A stretch of DNA of 64,000 bases, taken from the NCBI RefSeq assembly GCF_012524075.1, contig NZ_JAAZUI010000007.1, positions 1-64,000 on the forward strand, written 5' to 3'. Shown piece by piece: positions 17,029-26,044 of this stretch. This DNA comes from Lutibacter sp. B1. GTDB lineage: Bacteria > Bacteroidota > Bacteroidia > Flavobacteriales > Flavobacteriaceae. Each line of letters starts with the position of its first letter. Position 1 is the first letter of the stretch. The position numbers and the translations under genes were made by a program. The notes beneath the pieces are model-generated. The model was not told where the DNA came from and did no database searches. It worked only from the letters and a program-made list of their open reading frames with translations.

Positions 17029-18525
17029 ATGAATATTAAATCAATTTTAGCAAAACCTTTTGCAAAGTTTGTAGTTTCAAAAATTTACAAAAAAAGTACC
17101 AATGCTGTAGAAGTTCAGCATAAAGTATTTAAAAAACTGATTTCACAAGCTCAAAATACTGCTTTTGGAAAAGATCATAATTTCAGTAAAATTAATAATT
17201 ACAATGATTTTAAAAGTCAGGTACCAATTAGAGATTATGAAACTCTAAAACCTTATGTTGAAAAAGTTGTTGCAGGAGAATCGGATATTTTATGGAAAGG
17301 AAAGCCGTTGTATTTAGCAAAAACATCAGGCACTACTTCAGGTGTAAAATATATTCCTTTAACTAGAGAATCTATGCCAACACATATAGAAGCGGCACGA
17401 AATGCTTTATTAGCCTATATAGATGAAACTCAGAAATCTGAATTTTTGGGAGGAAAAATGATTTTTTTACAAGGAAGTCCGGAGTTGAGTGAAAAAAATG
17501 GTATTAAAATAGGGCGTCTTTCGGGTATATCAGCTCATTTTGTACCACAGTATTTACTTAAAAATAGGTTGCCTAGTTGGGAAACCAACTGTATTGAAGA
17601 TTGGGAAACTAAAATTGAAGCAATTGTTGATGAAACAGTTAATGAAGATATGACTTTAATTAGCGGAATTCCATCGTGGGTACAAATGTATTTTGAACGT
17701 TTGGTAGAACGTACCGGTAAAAAAGTGGGTGATATTTTCCCAAATTTTAATCTGTTTGTATATGGTGGAGTAAATTTTGAACCTTATAGAAATAAATTTG
17801 AAGATTTAATAGGAAGAAAAGTAGATTCTATTGAAATGTACCCGGCTTCAGAAGGATTTATTGCGTACCAAGATTCTCAAACTGAAAAAGGAATGCTTCT
17901 TTTAATTGATAACGGAATGTTTTATGAATTTATCCCTGCTGATGAATTTTATAATGAAAATCCTACTCGAATTTCTTTAGCCGATGTAAAAACAGGTGTT
18001 AATTATGTAATTATTTTAACTACAAATGCGGGTCTTTGGGCGTATAATATTGGAGATACAGTTGAATTTTTGTCGTTAAACCCACCAAGAATTATTGTAA
18101 CAGGTCGTATAAAGCATTTTATTTCTGCGTTTGGCGAACATGTTATTGGCAAAGAAGTAGAATCAGCAATAAATGAAAATACAATTGATACAAATATTAG
18201 GGTTAGTGAGTTTACAGTAGCGCCTCAAATTACTCCAAAAGAAGGACTTCCATATCATGAGTGGTTTGTTGAATTTGAAAACAAGCCGGATGATTTAAAA
18301 GATTTTGCTTTAAAAGTTGATGAATCTTTACAGCAACAGAACAGTTATTATTTTGATTTAATTACCGGTAAAATATTGCAACCTTTAAAAATTAGAGTGG
18401 TTGAAAAAGGTGGTTTTAATAAATATATGAAATCTGTAGGTAAATTAGGCGGACAAAATAAAGTACCAAGATTATCTAATGATAGAAAAATTGCTGATGA
18501 TCTTTTAAAATTTACTGAAAGTTAA
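17029..18525 (+). CDS. GH3-like acyl-adenylating enzyme
   Basis: 498 residues of the GH3 branch of the adenylate-forming superfamily. The phosphate-binding loop is KTSGTTSGVKYIPLT, and YPASEGFIAYQD and TGRIKHFISAFGEHV match the adenylate motifs. Plant GH3 enzymes join amino acids to auxin or jasmonate; the bacterial substrate is unknown. The name GH3 auxin-responsive reflects homology, not hormone biology. It lies in a run with the M23 peptidase and the MOSC gene (2 and 4 bp gaps). Confidence 0.9.
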   Translation: MNIKSILAKPFAKFVVSKIYKKSTNAVEVQHKVFKKLISQAQNTAFGKDHNFSKINNYNDFKSQVPIRDYETLKPYVEKVVAGESDILWKGKPLYLAKTSGTTSGVKYIPLTRESMPTHIEAARNALLAYIDETQKSEFLGGKMIFLQGSPELSEKNGIKIGRLSGISAHFVPQYLLKNRLPSWETNCIEDWETKIEAIVDETVNEDMTLISGIPSWVQMYFERLVERTGKKVGDIFPNFNLFVYGGVNFEPYRNKFEDLIGRKVDSIEMYPASEGFIAYQDSQTEKGMLLLIDNGMFYEFIPADEFYNENPTRISLADVKTGVNYVIILTTNAGLWAYNIGDTVEFLSLNPPRIIVTGRIKHFISAFGEHVIGKEVESAINENTIDTNIRVSEFTVAPQITPKEGLPYHEWFVEFENKPDDLKDFALKVDESLQQQNSYYFDLITGKILQPLKIRVVEKGGFNKYMKSVGKLGGQNKVPRLSNDRKIADDLLKFTES

Positions 18526-18529
18526 AAAA

Positions 18530-19081
18530 ATGAAAGTTGTATCTGTAAATATTGGTGAAAGAAAATCAATAAACTGGAAAGGGAAAATTGTTGAAACAGG
18601 CATTTTTAAAAATCCTGTAAATCAACCAATTTTTTTAGGCATGGAAGATGTTGAAAAAGATATTGTAGTTGACAGGAGATATCATGGCGGAATTGAAAAA
18701 GCCGTATATGCTTATTCAGAAAATCATTATAGTTATTGGAAAAAATTATATCCTCAATTAAATTGGCAATATGGTATGTTTGGTGAAAATCTTACCATTT
18801 CTAATTTAGATGAAACCGAAATATATGTAGGTAGTATTTATAAATTAGGTGAAGCAACAATAGAAGTTACAAAACCAAGAGAGCCTTGTTATAAATTAGG
18901 AATAAAATTCGGAACTCAAAAGGTTGTTAAACAATTTTGGAACTCAACAAAAAGTGGTGTTTATTTTAAAGTTTTAAAAACCGGAAATGTAGAAGTGGGA
19001 GACGAGTTAAAGTTGGTTTGTGTTACCGAAAAGCCTCTTTCAATTGCTGATGTTTATGAGACTAAGAAGGATAAATTGTAG
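18530..19081 (+). CDS. MOSC domain protein (YiiM-like)
   Basis: 183 residues, a single MOSC domain. RRYHGGIEKAVYAY, FGENLTI and KPREPCYKLG include the conserved Cys of the family. MOSC proteins bind a molybdenum cofactor or sulphur and act in sulphur transfer or N-hydroxy reduction (YiiM). The partner proteins are not encoded nearby. It is the last gene before the repeat and IS area. Confidence 0.9.
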   Translation: MKVVSVNIGERKSINWKGKIVETGIFKNPVNQPIFLGMEDVEKDIVVDRRYHGGIEKAVYAYSENHYSYWKKLYPQLNWQYGMFGENLTISNLDETEIYVGSIYKLGEATIEVTKPREPCYKLGIKFGTQKVVKQFWNSTKSGVYFKVLKTGNVEVGDELKLVCVTEKPLSIADVYETKKDKL

Positions 19082-19087
19082 TTTTTT

Positions 19088-19155
19088 GTCATTCCTGCGA
19101 AGGCAGGAATCTAAGTGTTGATTTAGTTTAAGATTCCTGCCTTCGCAGGAATGAC
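19088..19155. repeat. Nested inverted repeat, REP-like
   Basis: Two perfect 25-bp arms (19088-19112 and 19131-19155) are inverted around an 18-bp spacer. Each arm is itself a hairpin: ATTCCTGC-gaag-GCAGGAAT. The arm ends gtcattcc and ggaatct recur in degenerate form at 43134-43173. This is the layout of REP or MITE-type intergenic elements. It lies between the MOSC stop and the IS and could fold in either transcript. Confidence 0.85.
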
Positions 19156-19192
19156 ACTTAAAGAGAATACTTAAAAAAATAGAATAAAAAAG

Positions 19193-19200
19193 GGTTCGCA
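19193..19200. repeat. Left target-site duplication of the IS256 element
   Basis: ggttcgca, repeated exactly at 20551-20558. An eight-base duplication is in the IS256 family range. The octamer is one arm of the terminator palindrome that the IS entered. Confidence 0.9.
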
Positions 19201-19251
19201 GACACTATCCAAAATTTTGTGTAAATAGCTAAGACGGGTTTAACTCAAAAA

Positions 19252-20457
19252 TTAGAGTTTGACCCTTTTTTCAAATATAGTTAAAAATTGATTTAGAATC
19301 AATCCCCAATTATGTATTGGCTGCGTCCATTTTTTAGAACTCTGCATTAGTGATAAATAAACTGACTTTTTTAGTGCATCATCTGTAGGGAATGCCATTT
19401 TGTTTTTGGTGTATTTTCTGATTTTTCCATTAAGGTTTTCAATAAGGTTTGTGGTATAAATAATTTTTCTGATTTCTAAAGGAAAGTCAAAAAAGACAGT
19501 AAGTTCCTCCCAATTGTTTTGCCAAGACTGTATGGCATAAGGATACTTATCGTTCCATTTTTCAGCAAAACGCTTCAGTTCCTGAGCTGCCATGTCTTTA
19601 GTAGTGGCATTATAGATGTTTTTCATATCAGCAGTAAAGACTTTTTTGTCTTTCCACACCACATATCTTGCAGAGTTTCTGATTTGATGTACCACGCATA
19701 TTTGTGTATCAGCCATTGGGAAAACATTCTTTATAGACTGTGTAAAACCATTAAGATTGTCAGTAACTGTAATCAAAATATCATCTACACCTCTGGCTTT
19801 TAAATCCGTTAATACACCTTGCCAAAAAGAAGCCGATTCATTCTGCCCCAGCCACATGCCTAAAAGTTCTTTATAGCCTTCTCTATTAAGCCCTACTGCA
19901 AGATATATGGTTTTATTTATCACTTTTCCGGCTTGTCTGACTTTAAAGACAATACCATCCATCCACACTACACAATAAACCGGTTCTAAAGGTCTGTTTT
20001 GCCAATCTAATACGCGCTGGTTGACTTTATCAGTGATAATAGATATGGCTGATGTAGAGAGTTTATAACCATATATCTGATGGAGTTCCTGTTCAATATC
20101 AGATACGCTCATGCCTTTTGCATATAGGGATATAATCATATTTTCTACAGGTGTAGCTGTACTTTGATGTTTAGGTACTACAATGGGATCAAAGCTGCCA
20201 TCTCTGTCTCTTGGTACGTTAATTTCTGATTTGCCAAAGGTAGTTTTAATCTGTTTTGTTGTTGTGCCATTACGAGCATTAAGATTATCACTTTTTTGGT
20301 GTTTTGGATAACCCAAATGAGCTTCCAATTCCCCATGAAGCAATGCTTCCAATGCTGTTGCATGAAGTTCGTGTAAGAGTTTACCTAACTCTTCCTGAGT
20401 CTTTATACCGTCTAAAAGACCACTTTCTAAAAATTGTTTTTGCAATTGTTTGTCCAT
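19252..20457 (-). CDS. IS256-family transposase
   Basis: 401 residues, a DDE-type (mutator-like) transposase that moves the surrounding element. The catalytic triad reads Asp167 (VWMDGI), Asp233 (VTDNLNGF) and Glu340 ([13 protein letters not shown]). The C-x2-H pair (Cys254, His257) between the second Asp and the Glu is present. The N-terminal region has the IS256 landmarks [17 protein letters not shown] and [11 protein letters not shown]. Length is normal and the frame is intact, so it is probably active. Confidence 0.97.
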   Translation of the reverse strand: MDKQLQKQFLESGLLDGIKTQEELGKLLHELHATALEALLHGELEAHLGYPKHQKSDNLNARNGTTTKQIKTTFGKSEINVPRDRDGSFDPIVVPKHQSTATPVENMIISLYAKGMSVSDIEQELHQIYGYKLSTSAISIITDKVNQRVLDWQNRPLEPVYCVVWMDGIVFKVRQAGKVINKTIYLAVGLNREGYKELLGMWLGQNESASFWQGVLTDLKARGVDDILITVTDNLNGFTQSIKNVFPMADTQICVVHQIRNSARYVVWKDKKVFTADMKNIYNATTKDMAAQELKRFAEKWNDKYPYAIQSWQNNWEELTVFFDFPLEIRKIIYTTNLIENLNGKIRKYTKNKMAFPTDDALKKSVYLSLMQSSKKWTQPIHNWGLILNQFLTIFEKRVKL

Positions 20458-20488
20458 AATAAAAACTGTGTTTATAAAATTATTAAAA

Positions 20489-20522
20489 AATTTAAGGCGG
20501 GTTTTAAAACCCGCCTTAAATT
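20489..20522 (-). terminator. 34-bp perfect palindrome in front of the IS256 transposase
   Basis: Seventeen bases each side of 20505/20506 are exactly complementary (core ggcgggttttaaaacccgcc). On the minus strand it is followed by a T run, so it should end transcription entering from mscL before the transposase. The IS at 1-127 has a palindrome of the same length and position with a different sequence. Confidence 0.65.
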
Positions 20523-20550
20523 CTATTTACACAGTTTTTTGGATACTACC

Positions 20551-20578
20551 GGTTCGCAATTGCGAACCCCTCTTTTTT
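20551..20578 (+). terminator. Terminator hairpin split by the IS, right-hand part
   Basis: ggttcgcaattgcgaacc is a perfect 18-bp palindrome followed by cctctttttt on the plus strand. Because the target duplication copies the left arm, the hairpin is intact. On the minus strand (mscL direction) the T tract that followed it is now beyond the IS at 19185-19190, so mscL termination may be weakened or left to the IS palindrome. Confidence 0.7.
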
Positions 20579-20592
20579 AAATAAAGTTTGGT

Positions 20593-21003
20593 TTATTTTT
20601 TAGATAGTAAATCTCTAATTTCAACTAATAAATCTTCTTGTGAAGGACCTTTTGGAGCTTCTGGAGCCGGTTCTTCTTTCTTTTTCATTTTGTTTACAGC
20701 TTTCACAATCATAAACATTACAAACGCAACAATAATAAAATCAATAACATTAGTTAAAAAATCTCCGTAAAGAACAGCTACTTCACCGGTAATTTTACCA
20801 GCCTCATCAGCAACACCTTCATTTATAACATATTTTAGGTCTTTAAAGTCAGCATTAAAGATTAATCCTATTAATGGAGAAACAATTCCTCCTGTAAATG
20901 AAGTTACTACTTCTTTAAAAGCGGCACCCATTACAAAACCAACCGCAATGTCAATAAGGTTACCCTTCATTGCAAAGTCTTTAAATTCTTTTAGCATTCC
21001 CAT
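20593..21003 (-). CDS. mscL: Large-conductance mechanosensitive channel
   Basis: 136 residues, MscL: the N-terminal helix KEFKDFAMKGNLIDIAVGF and the first pore helix (GAAFKEVVTSF) are conserved. A second membrane helix (FIIVAFVMFMIVKA) and a charged C-terminal bundle follow. It opens under extreme membrane tension to release solutes on osmotic downshock. It sits 58 bp after alr; its terminator carries the IS insertion. Confidence 0.95.
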   Translation of the reverse strand: MGMLKEFKDFAMKGNLIDIAVGFVMGAAFKEVVTSFTGGIVSPLIGLIFNADFKDLKYVINEGVADEAGKITGEVAVLYGDFLTNVIDFIIVAFVMFMIVKAVNKMKKKEEPAPEAPKGPSQEDLLVEIRDLLSKK

Positions 21004-21061
21004 TTTTTTATTGTTTTAGTTAATTAATAGGTGCTAAAGTAATGAAAAAAAAATAATTTTT

Positions 21062-22171
21062 TTAACATTTTTTTAAGACTCTTTTCACTCGTTGTGAAAT
21101 TGCTGTAAGTAATTCGTAAGATATAGTGTTGATAGATTTTGCTAAACTTTCAATATGTTCTTGATTTTTGTAAATAATAACTTCATCACCTTCATTACAA
21201 TTGATATCAGTTACATTCACCATAATCATATCCATACATACATTTCCAATAATTGGTGCTTTTTGGTTATGAATATAAATATAACCAACACCTTTACCTA
21301 ATTGTCTTGAAATACCATCGGCATGCCCAACAGGAATTGTAGCTGTTTTAATAATTGATGAAGCTTTAAAAGCTCTGTTATAACCAACGCTTTCGCCTTT
21401 TTCAATAGTATGTATTTGTGAAATAACAGATTTTAAAGTTATAGCATTTTTAAGTTTATTGGTTTCTTTTTCATCATTCCCAAAACCGTACAATCCAATA
21501 CCTAATCTAACCATATCAAATTGAGCTTCTTGGGCGTAATTAATAATTCCGGAAGTATTAAGCATGTGTTTAAAAGGCGTGTAATTTAGTTGAGAAATAA
21601 ATTCTTCAGCTATTAATTTAAATGAATTTATTTGGTGTAAAGTAAATTCTTTTTCGTTTAAGTCTTCACTTGCTGCAATATGTGAAAAAATTGATCTCAC
21701 TTCAACTTCATTTTGATCTTTTAGTAAAGAAGAAAGTTGATTTATATCTTTATAAGTAAACCCAAGCCTGTTTAATCCGGTATTAAATTTTATATGAGCA
21801 GGATAATTTTGTAATGAGTTTTTTTTAGCAATCTCAATAAATGCGGTTAATAAATTAACAGAGTAAATATTAGGTTCTAAATTGTATTTTATAATCTTTT
21901 CAAGATTTACTTTTTGAGGATGTAATACCAATATTGGAGTTTTAATTCCTACATTTCGTAAAGCAATTCCTTCATCTAAATAAGCTACCGCAAAATAATC
22001 AACTTTCGATTCTAAGAATTTTGCTATTTCAGTAGCGTCGCTTCCGTAGCCAAACGCCTTAACAACGGCTAATAATTTTGTGTTTTGGTGAAGTTTAGAT
22101 TTAAAATAGTTAAAATTATATTCAATGGAATTTAAATCTATTTCTAGTACAGTAACATGATTATTTTCCAT
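21062..22171 (-). CDS. alr: Alanine racemase
   Basis: 369 residues. Converts L- to D-alanine for peptidoglycan. The pyridoxal-phosphate Lys is Lys38 (VVKAFGYG) and the second catalytic base is the Tyr of [10 protein letters not shown]. Many Bacteroidota carry this domain fused to MurF; here it is free-standing. It overlaps the tdk stop by 11 bp, indicating coupled translation. Confidence 0.95.
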   Translation of the reverse strand: MENNHVTVLEIDLNSIEYNFNYFKSKLHQNTKLLAVVKAFGYGSDATEIAKFLESKVDYFAVAYLDEGIALRNVGIKTPILVLHPQKVNLEKIIKYNLEPNIYSVNLLTAFIEIAKKNSLQNYPAHIKFNTGLNRLGFTYKDINQLSSLLKDQNEVEVRSIFSHIAASEDLNEKEFTLHQINSFKLIAEEFISQLNYTPFKHMLNTSGIINYAQEAQFDMVRLGIGLYGFGNDEKETNKLKNAITLKSVISQIHTIEKGESVGYNRAFKASSIIKTATIPVGHADGISRQLGKGVGYIYIHNQKAPIIGNVCMDMIMVNVTDINCNEGDEVIIYKNQEHIESLAKSINTISYELLTAISQRVKRVLKKC

Positions 22172-22778
22172 TCTTATTTTGTTCAGCTTTTTTGATTTCT
22201 TCTTCCTTTATAGCCTTATAATATGCTGCGCGACTTAAAGGTTCGTATTCTTGTGTTTCACCTAGTAAAACCAGTTCGTTACCGGCAGCTTTTCTGTGAC
22301 TGTAATGCGCTAAATTTCCTGTTTTTGTACAAACAGCATGCACTTTAGTTACGTATTCAGCAGTAGCCATAAGAGCCGGCATTGGCCCAAAAGGATTTCC
22401 TTTAAAATCCATATCCAAACCGGCAACAATTACCCTAACACCTCTGTTAGCCAAGTCATTACAAACAGCAACAATTTCATCATCAAAAAACTGAGCTTCA
22501 TCAATACCAACTACATCAACATCATTTGCTAAAATTCTAATATTTGCAGATGAAGGTACCGGAGTTGATCTTATTTCGTTAGCATCGTGTGAAACTACTT
22601 TTTCTTCGTCATATCTAACATCAATAGCCGGTTTAAAAATTTCTACTTTTTGTTTTGCAAATTTAGCTCGTTTGAGTCTGCGAATAAGCTCTTCCGTTTT
22701 ACCGGAAAACATGGATCCGCAAATAACTTCAATCCAGCCAAATTGTTCGGTATGATTTACTGTATTTTCAAGAAACAT
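22161..22778 (-). CDS. tdk: Thymidine kinase, zinc-less lid variant
   Basis: 205 residues, type II thymidine kinase. The P-loop is [10 protein letters not shown] (21-30) and the DE motif VGIDEAQFF follows. The lasso region lacks most of the usual four zinc ligands: CTKTGN in place of CxxC, and LSRAAYY in place of CRxCH. I recall this loss as common in Bacteroidota. It starts the tdk-alr(-mscL) unit. Confidence 0.94.
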   Translation of the reverse strand: MFLENTVNHTEQFGWIEVICGSMFSGKTEELIRRLKRAKFAKQKVEIFKPAIDVRYDEEKVVSHDANEIRSTPVPSSANIRILANDVDVVGIDEAQFFDDEIVAVCNDLANRGVRVIVAGLDMDFKGNPFGPMPALMATAEYVTKVHAVCTKTGNLAHYSHRKAAGNELVLLGETQEYEPLSRAAYYKAIKEEEIKKAEQNKNGK

Positions 22779-22959
22779 TTTGTAATTTCACGCTTGAAAG
22801 GTTATTGTAATTTTTTTGTTATTAAAAATAATGCAATAAAAATATAGTTATATTTTTAACATTGATTTGTAATGGATTTTTTACAGATAAAATCTGTTTT
22901 AAAATCAAAAACAAATTTATTAAAAATAACACACTAAAAATCATTTAATACATCAACTT

Positions 22960-23682
22960 ATGCACAAAAAAATTGAAGCCGAATTGGTGAGCCTGGCACA
23001 CAGTATTTTAGAAATGAAAAATTCTGATGATATTAATGAATTGCAAAAAAAAGCACGTAAAATTTATGAAAAATTGTCGGTGTTAAAATTTGTTGATAAG
23101 CATATGAATGCAACTTCTGTTATTTCAGAAGAAAAAGAAGAACTTCATAAAGTTGATAATTCAGAAATTAATTATGTTGAAGAAGAACATATTGAAGTAA
23201 AGGAGATTGTTGAAAAAAGTGAAAAAAAGGAAATTATTTCAGAAGAAAAAATAGAAGAAATTTTTGAGCAAAAAAGCAGTATGGTTAAAGATGATATAGA
23301 AGAAATACCGTCACTTAAAATTTCATTGGAAGATGAGTTTAAAGATGCAATTTCTGCCGATGTTGCAACACAACTTTTTGAAAATACAACCAAACAAAAT
23401 CCTGTAATAGATACTAAAATAGAAAACAAAAAAAGATCGTTAAACGATATTTTAAAAAATAATTTACAGGTTGGCTTAAATGATAGAATTGCTTTTGTGA
23501 AACACTTATTTGATGGAAGTCAAGAGGATTTTAACCGTGTTTTATCTCAATTAAATTCTTTTAAAACAGAAAAAGAAGCCAAAAATTTTCTTACAAAGTT
23601 TGTAAAACCTGATTATGATTGGAGCGAAAAAGAAGAATACGAAAAGCGTTTGATTGCTTTAATTGAACGTAAATTTTTATAA
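22960..23682 (+). CDS. Conserved charged protein of unknown function
   Basis: 240 residues, no signal or membrane segment. An N-terminal helix (1-45) is followed by a very acidic Glu/Lys-rich linker (about 50-125). A conserved-looking C-terminal domain (about 160-240) reads NDILKNNLQVGLNDRIAFVK, then FVKPDYDWSEKEEYEKR. I recall this C-terminal part from other Bacteroidota proteins of unknown role. The next gene follows after 27 bp, so they are likely co-transcribed. Confidence 0.75.
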   Translation: MHKKIEAELVSLAHSILEMKNSDDINELQKKARKIYEKLSVLKFVDKHMNATSVISEEKEELHKVDNSEINYVEEEHIEVKEIVEKSEKKEIISEEKIEEIFEQKSSMVKDDIEEIPSLKISLEDEFKDAISADVATQLFENTTKQNPVIDTKIENKKRSLNDILKNNLQVGLNDRIAFVKHLFDGSQEDFNRVLSQLNSFKTEKEAKNFLTKFVKPDYDWSEKEEYEKRLIALIERKFL

Positions 23683-23709
23683 ATAAAACCTAATATAAAA
23701 CAACAAAAA

Positions 23710-24312
23710 ATGAATTCAAAACAATACAATCAACTTTTTGATGAGGTTATAAAGCAATACCATGTTGTAGACAATGTTGATCAACCTTTTAAAAATCCTT
23801 ACGAAAAAACAACATTTGAACATTTATTATACAGAAAAAGTTGGATAGATACCGTGCAATGGCATTATGAAGATATTATAAGATTACCGGATATTAATCC
23901 TACAGAAGCACTTGTTTTAAAACGAAAGATTGATGCTTCTAACCAAGATCGAACCGATATGGTTGAGTATATCGACAGTTATTTTTTAAATAAATATAAA
24001 AATGTGACTGTAAAAAAAGGCGCCAAAATTAATTCGGAAACTCCTGCTTGGGCTATTGATCGACTTTCAATTTTAGCTCTAAAAATTTATCACATGAGAG
24101 AAGAAGCTACCAGAGAGTCGGCTTCAACAGAACATAGAGCTAAATGTCAACAGAAATTAGACGTACTGTTAGAACAACGCATTGACCTATCTACTGCAAT
24201 AGACGATTTGTTAAATGATATTGCAACAGGTGAAAAGTATATGAAAGTGTACAAACAAATGAAAATGTATAATGATGAGGACACCAACCCAATGTTATAC
24301 GCAAAAAAATAA
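23710..24312 (+). CDS. DUF4254 domain protein
   Basis: 200 residues, mainly helical and soluble. Recognised by WIDTVQWHYEDIIRLPDINP and the Glu/Asn/Arg-rich middle. DUF4254 proteins in Bacteroidota often lie beside glycosyltransferase family 9 genes; here the neighbour is a LOG-family gene and the only GT9 gene is 10 kb away. The function is unknown. Confidence 0.82.
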   Translation: MNSKQYNQLFDEVIKQYHVVDNVDQPFKNPYEKTTFEHLLYRKSWIDTVQWHYEDIIRLPDINPTEALVLKRKIDASNQDRTDMVEYIDSYFLNKYKNVTVKKGAKINSETPAWAIDRLSILALKIYHMREEATRESASTEHRAKCQQKLDVLLEQRIDLSTAIDDLLNDIATGEKYMKVYKQMKMYNDEDTNPMLYAKK

Positions 24313-24345
24313 TTACTATTTAGGTGCAATTTTAAAAAGAACGAT

Positions 24346-25452
24346 ATGAATTACATTGAAGTTGAATCTCAAGAAGATTTAATACAAGTAATTAAGGATA
24401 CAGAAATAATTACATACAAAGCATTTCAAAACTTAGATTTTTCTAATTTAGATGGTTTAGTTAAAAAAAGAACGTTTAAAAAATGTTTGTTTTTAGGTTG
24501 TAAATTACCCAAAAAGGTAAAAGCAAAAATTAAAAACAGTTTAATATTTCCTTCAATTGATGTTCCTTTTAATTCATTCATAAATTGTTTATACACAAAA
24601 GAAACGCTTTTTAATAATTACGAGTTAGGAAATCCGGCCAGTTATGAAAATACGTTAGATAAAATAGTATACAATCATTACATTAAAAACGGAAAAGAAG
24701 CTACCGATATAAAAGAAACTTTAGCAAGGCGACTTCACGATCATTCAATTACCGATGCTTTGTATGATTTTTTAAATGATTATGATGAAAAGAAAATTGT
24801 AGCTATTATGGGTGGCCATAATCTTTCTAGAAATGAAGATGGTTTTTATGAAATTGCCAAAATAAGTAAAACATTAACTGAGCAAGGTTATTTAATGATT
24901 TCAGGTGGAGGTCCCGGAGCCATGGAAGCTACACATTTGGGTGCCTGGTTTGCCGATAAAGAAGAAACTGATTTGAAAAAGGCAGTTGAGATTCTTGCAG
25001 AAGCACCTGTTTATACCAGTGAATATTGGGTTGATAAAGCTTTTGAAGTGCTGTCAAAATATCCTGCTTCTAACTATAAAAGTTTGGGAATACCTACTTG
25101 GTTATACGGGCATGAACCTCCAACACCTTTTGCTACGCACATTGCAAAATATTTCGCAAACAGTGTTAGAGAAGATGGTCTTTTAGCTATTGCAAAAGGT
25201 GGTGTAATTTATACTCCGGGCAGTGCAGGAACCATTCAAGAAATTTTTCAGGATGCTACTCAAAATCATTATTTAAGTTTTGGTTTTGCCAGTCCAATGG
25301 TGTTTTTTAACAGTAATTACTGGAATAAAGAAAGGCCGGTATATCCGCTTCTAAAAAGTTTGGCTGATGAAGGTAAATATCAAAACATGATTTTATCATT
25401 ATGTGATACAAGTGAAGAAGTAGTTGATGAGATAAAAAAATTTACAGAGTAA
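24346..25452 (+). CDS. LOG-family nucleotide-binding protein (nucleosidase-like)
   Basis: 368 residues. A Rossmann-like lysine-decarboxylase/LOG fold lies in the C-terminal two-thirds: MGGHNLSRN, SGGGPGAMEATHLGAW and TPGSAGTIQEIFQDA. LOG enzymes and PpnN remove the base from nucleotide monophosphates, with a PGGxGTxxE motif; here one Gly is Ser (PGSAGTIQE) while the Glu is kept. The first 110 residues are an extra domain with a Lys-rich patch. It follows the DUF4254 gene after 33 bp. Confidence 0.82.
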   Translation: MNYIEVESQEDLIQVIKDTEIITYKAFQNLDFSNLDGLVKKRTFKKCLFLGCKLPKKVKAKIKNSLIFPSIDVPFNSFINCLYTKETLFNNYELGNPASYENTLDKIVYNHYIKNGKEATDIKETLARRLHDHSITDALYDFLNDYDEKKIVAIMGGHNLSRNEDGFYEIAKISKTLTEQGYLMISGGGPGAMEATHLGAWFADKEETDLKKAVEILAEAPVYTSEYWVDKAFEVLSKYPASNYKSLGIPTWLYGHEPPTPFATHIAKYFANSVREDGLLAIAKGGVIYTPGSAGTIQEIFQDATQNHYLSFGFASPMVFFNSNYWNKERPVYPLLKSLADEGKYQNMILSLCDTSEEVVDEIKKFTE

Positions 25453-25510
25453 AATTTGTAAAACAGTTACAAAAAAGGTCTTTAATCGTCTTTAGTTAAA
25501 GATATTTATT

Positions 25511-25981
25511 ATGAGAAAATATATTATTATTCTAGGAATTGGTATATTACTAACTTCTTGCGCAACCCATTCAAATTTTTATTCATTTTATAAAGAAAAT
25601 AAAAAAGAAGCCGATTTTTCTTTTGGTGCTTCTGCTTTTATAGCGAATGCATTTATCCCAAAAGAAGACTTGGGAGCATATAAAAAATTATTACGAAAAT
25701 TTAGGTATTACCGTTTGATGGTTTTTGCTGAAAATGATAAAATTGATGCTGAATTTGATGATTTTGTTAAGGAAAATAAGTACTCATCACTTATAACAGT
25801 TTCAGAAAATGGAGATAAAGTGAATTTATATCTTCTAAAAGAAGGAGATTTAATTAAAGAAATACTTATGAAAGTGAAAAGTGAAGGCGATTATGTTTTG
25901 ATTGATGGAAAAACTAAGCTTTTGGAAAGTGAATTGTATGAAATTCTCGAAAATTCAGAAATAGAAGTTGTAGGGATATAA
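25511..25981 (+). CDS. Small lipoprotein, DUF4252-like
   Basis: 156 residues; lipobox ending in Cys17 (LLTSC). The mature part has the alpha/beta look of DUF4252 proteins, with FRYYRLMVFAEND and a central VNLYLLKEGDLIKEI. The function is unknown. It may be surface or periplasmic. A strong terminator follows 12 bp after the stop. Confidence 0.7.
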   Translation: MRKYIIILGIGILLTSCATHSNFYSFYKENKKEADFSFGASAFIANAFIPKEDLGAYKKLLRKFRYYRLMVFAENDKIDAEFDDFVKENKYSSLITVSENGDKVNLYLLKEGDLIKEILMKVKSEGDYVLIDGKTKLLESELYEILENSEIEVVGI

Positions 25982-25992
25982 AAATTTAAAAT

Positions 25993-26026
25993 AAAAAAGC
26001 CGTTTGCATTAGCAAACGGCTTTTTT
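25993..26026. terminator. Bidirectional terminator between the DUF4252 and beta-barrel genes
   Basis: A 15-bp stem (aaaaaagccgtttgc / gcaaacggctttttt) with an atta loop lies between two convergent genes. Confidence 0.85.
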
Positions 26027-26044
26027 TATGATAATAAAAATAAG

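Larger units (their letters stand above)
19201..20550 (-). mobile_element. Complete IS256-family insertion sequence, 1350 bp
   Basis: Terminal inverted repeats of 26 bp lie at 19201-19226 and 20525-20550, with 20 of 26 positions matching, flanked by the 8-bp duplication ggttcgca. One full transposase gene fills the element. A 34-bp palindrome lies between the transposase start and the upstream repeat. Exact duplication and an intact frame suggest a fairly recent insertion. Joining the flanks restores the palindrome gggttcgcaattgcgaaccc, a terminator shared by the MOSC and mscL genes. Confidence 0.95.

Noticed and set aside
19088-19155. Possible CRISPR remnant or IS end
   Set aside because: Only two inverted arms, no direct repeats or spacers, and no transposase or target duplication tied to it.
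1-20550. The two IS copies as ends of a composite transposon carrying 183-19081
   Set aside because: The ends differ in sequence and the transposase N-termini differ, the genes between are ordinary chromosomal ones, and the right copy has its own perfect 8-bp duplication, showing independent insertion.
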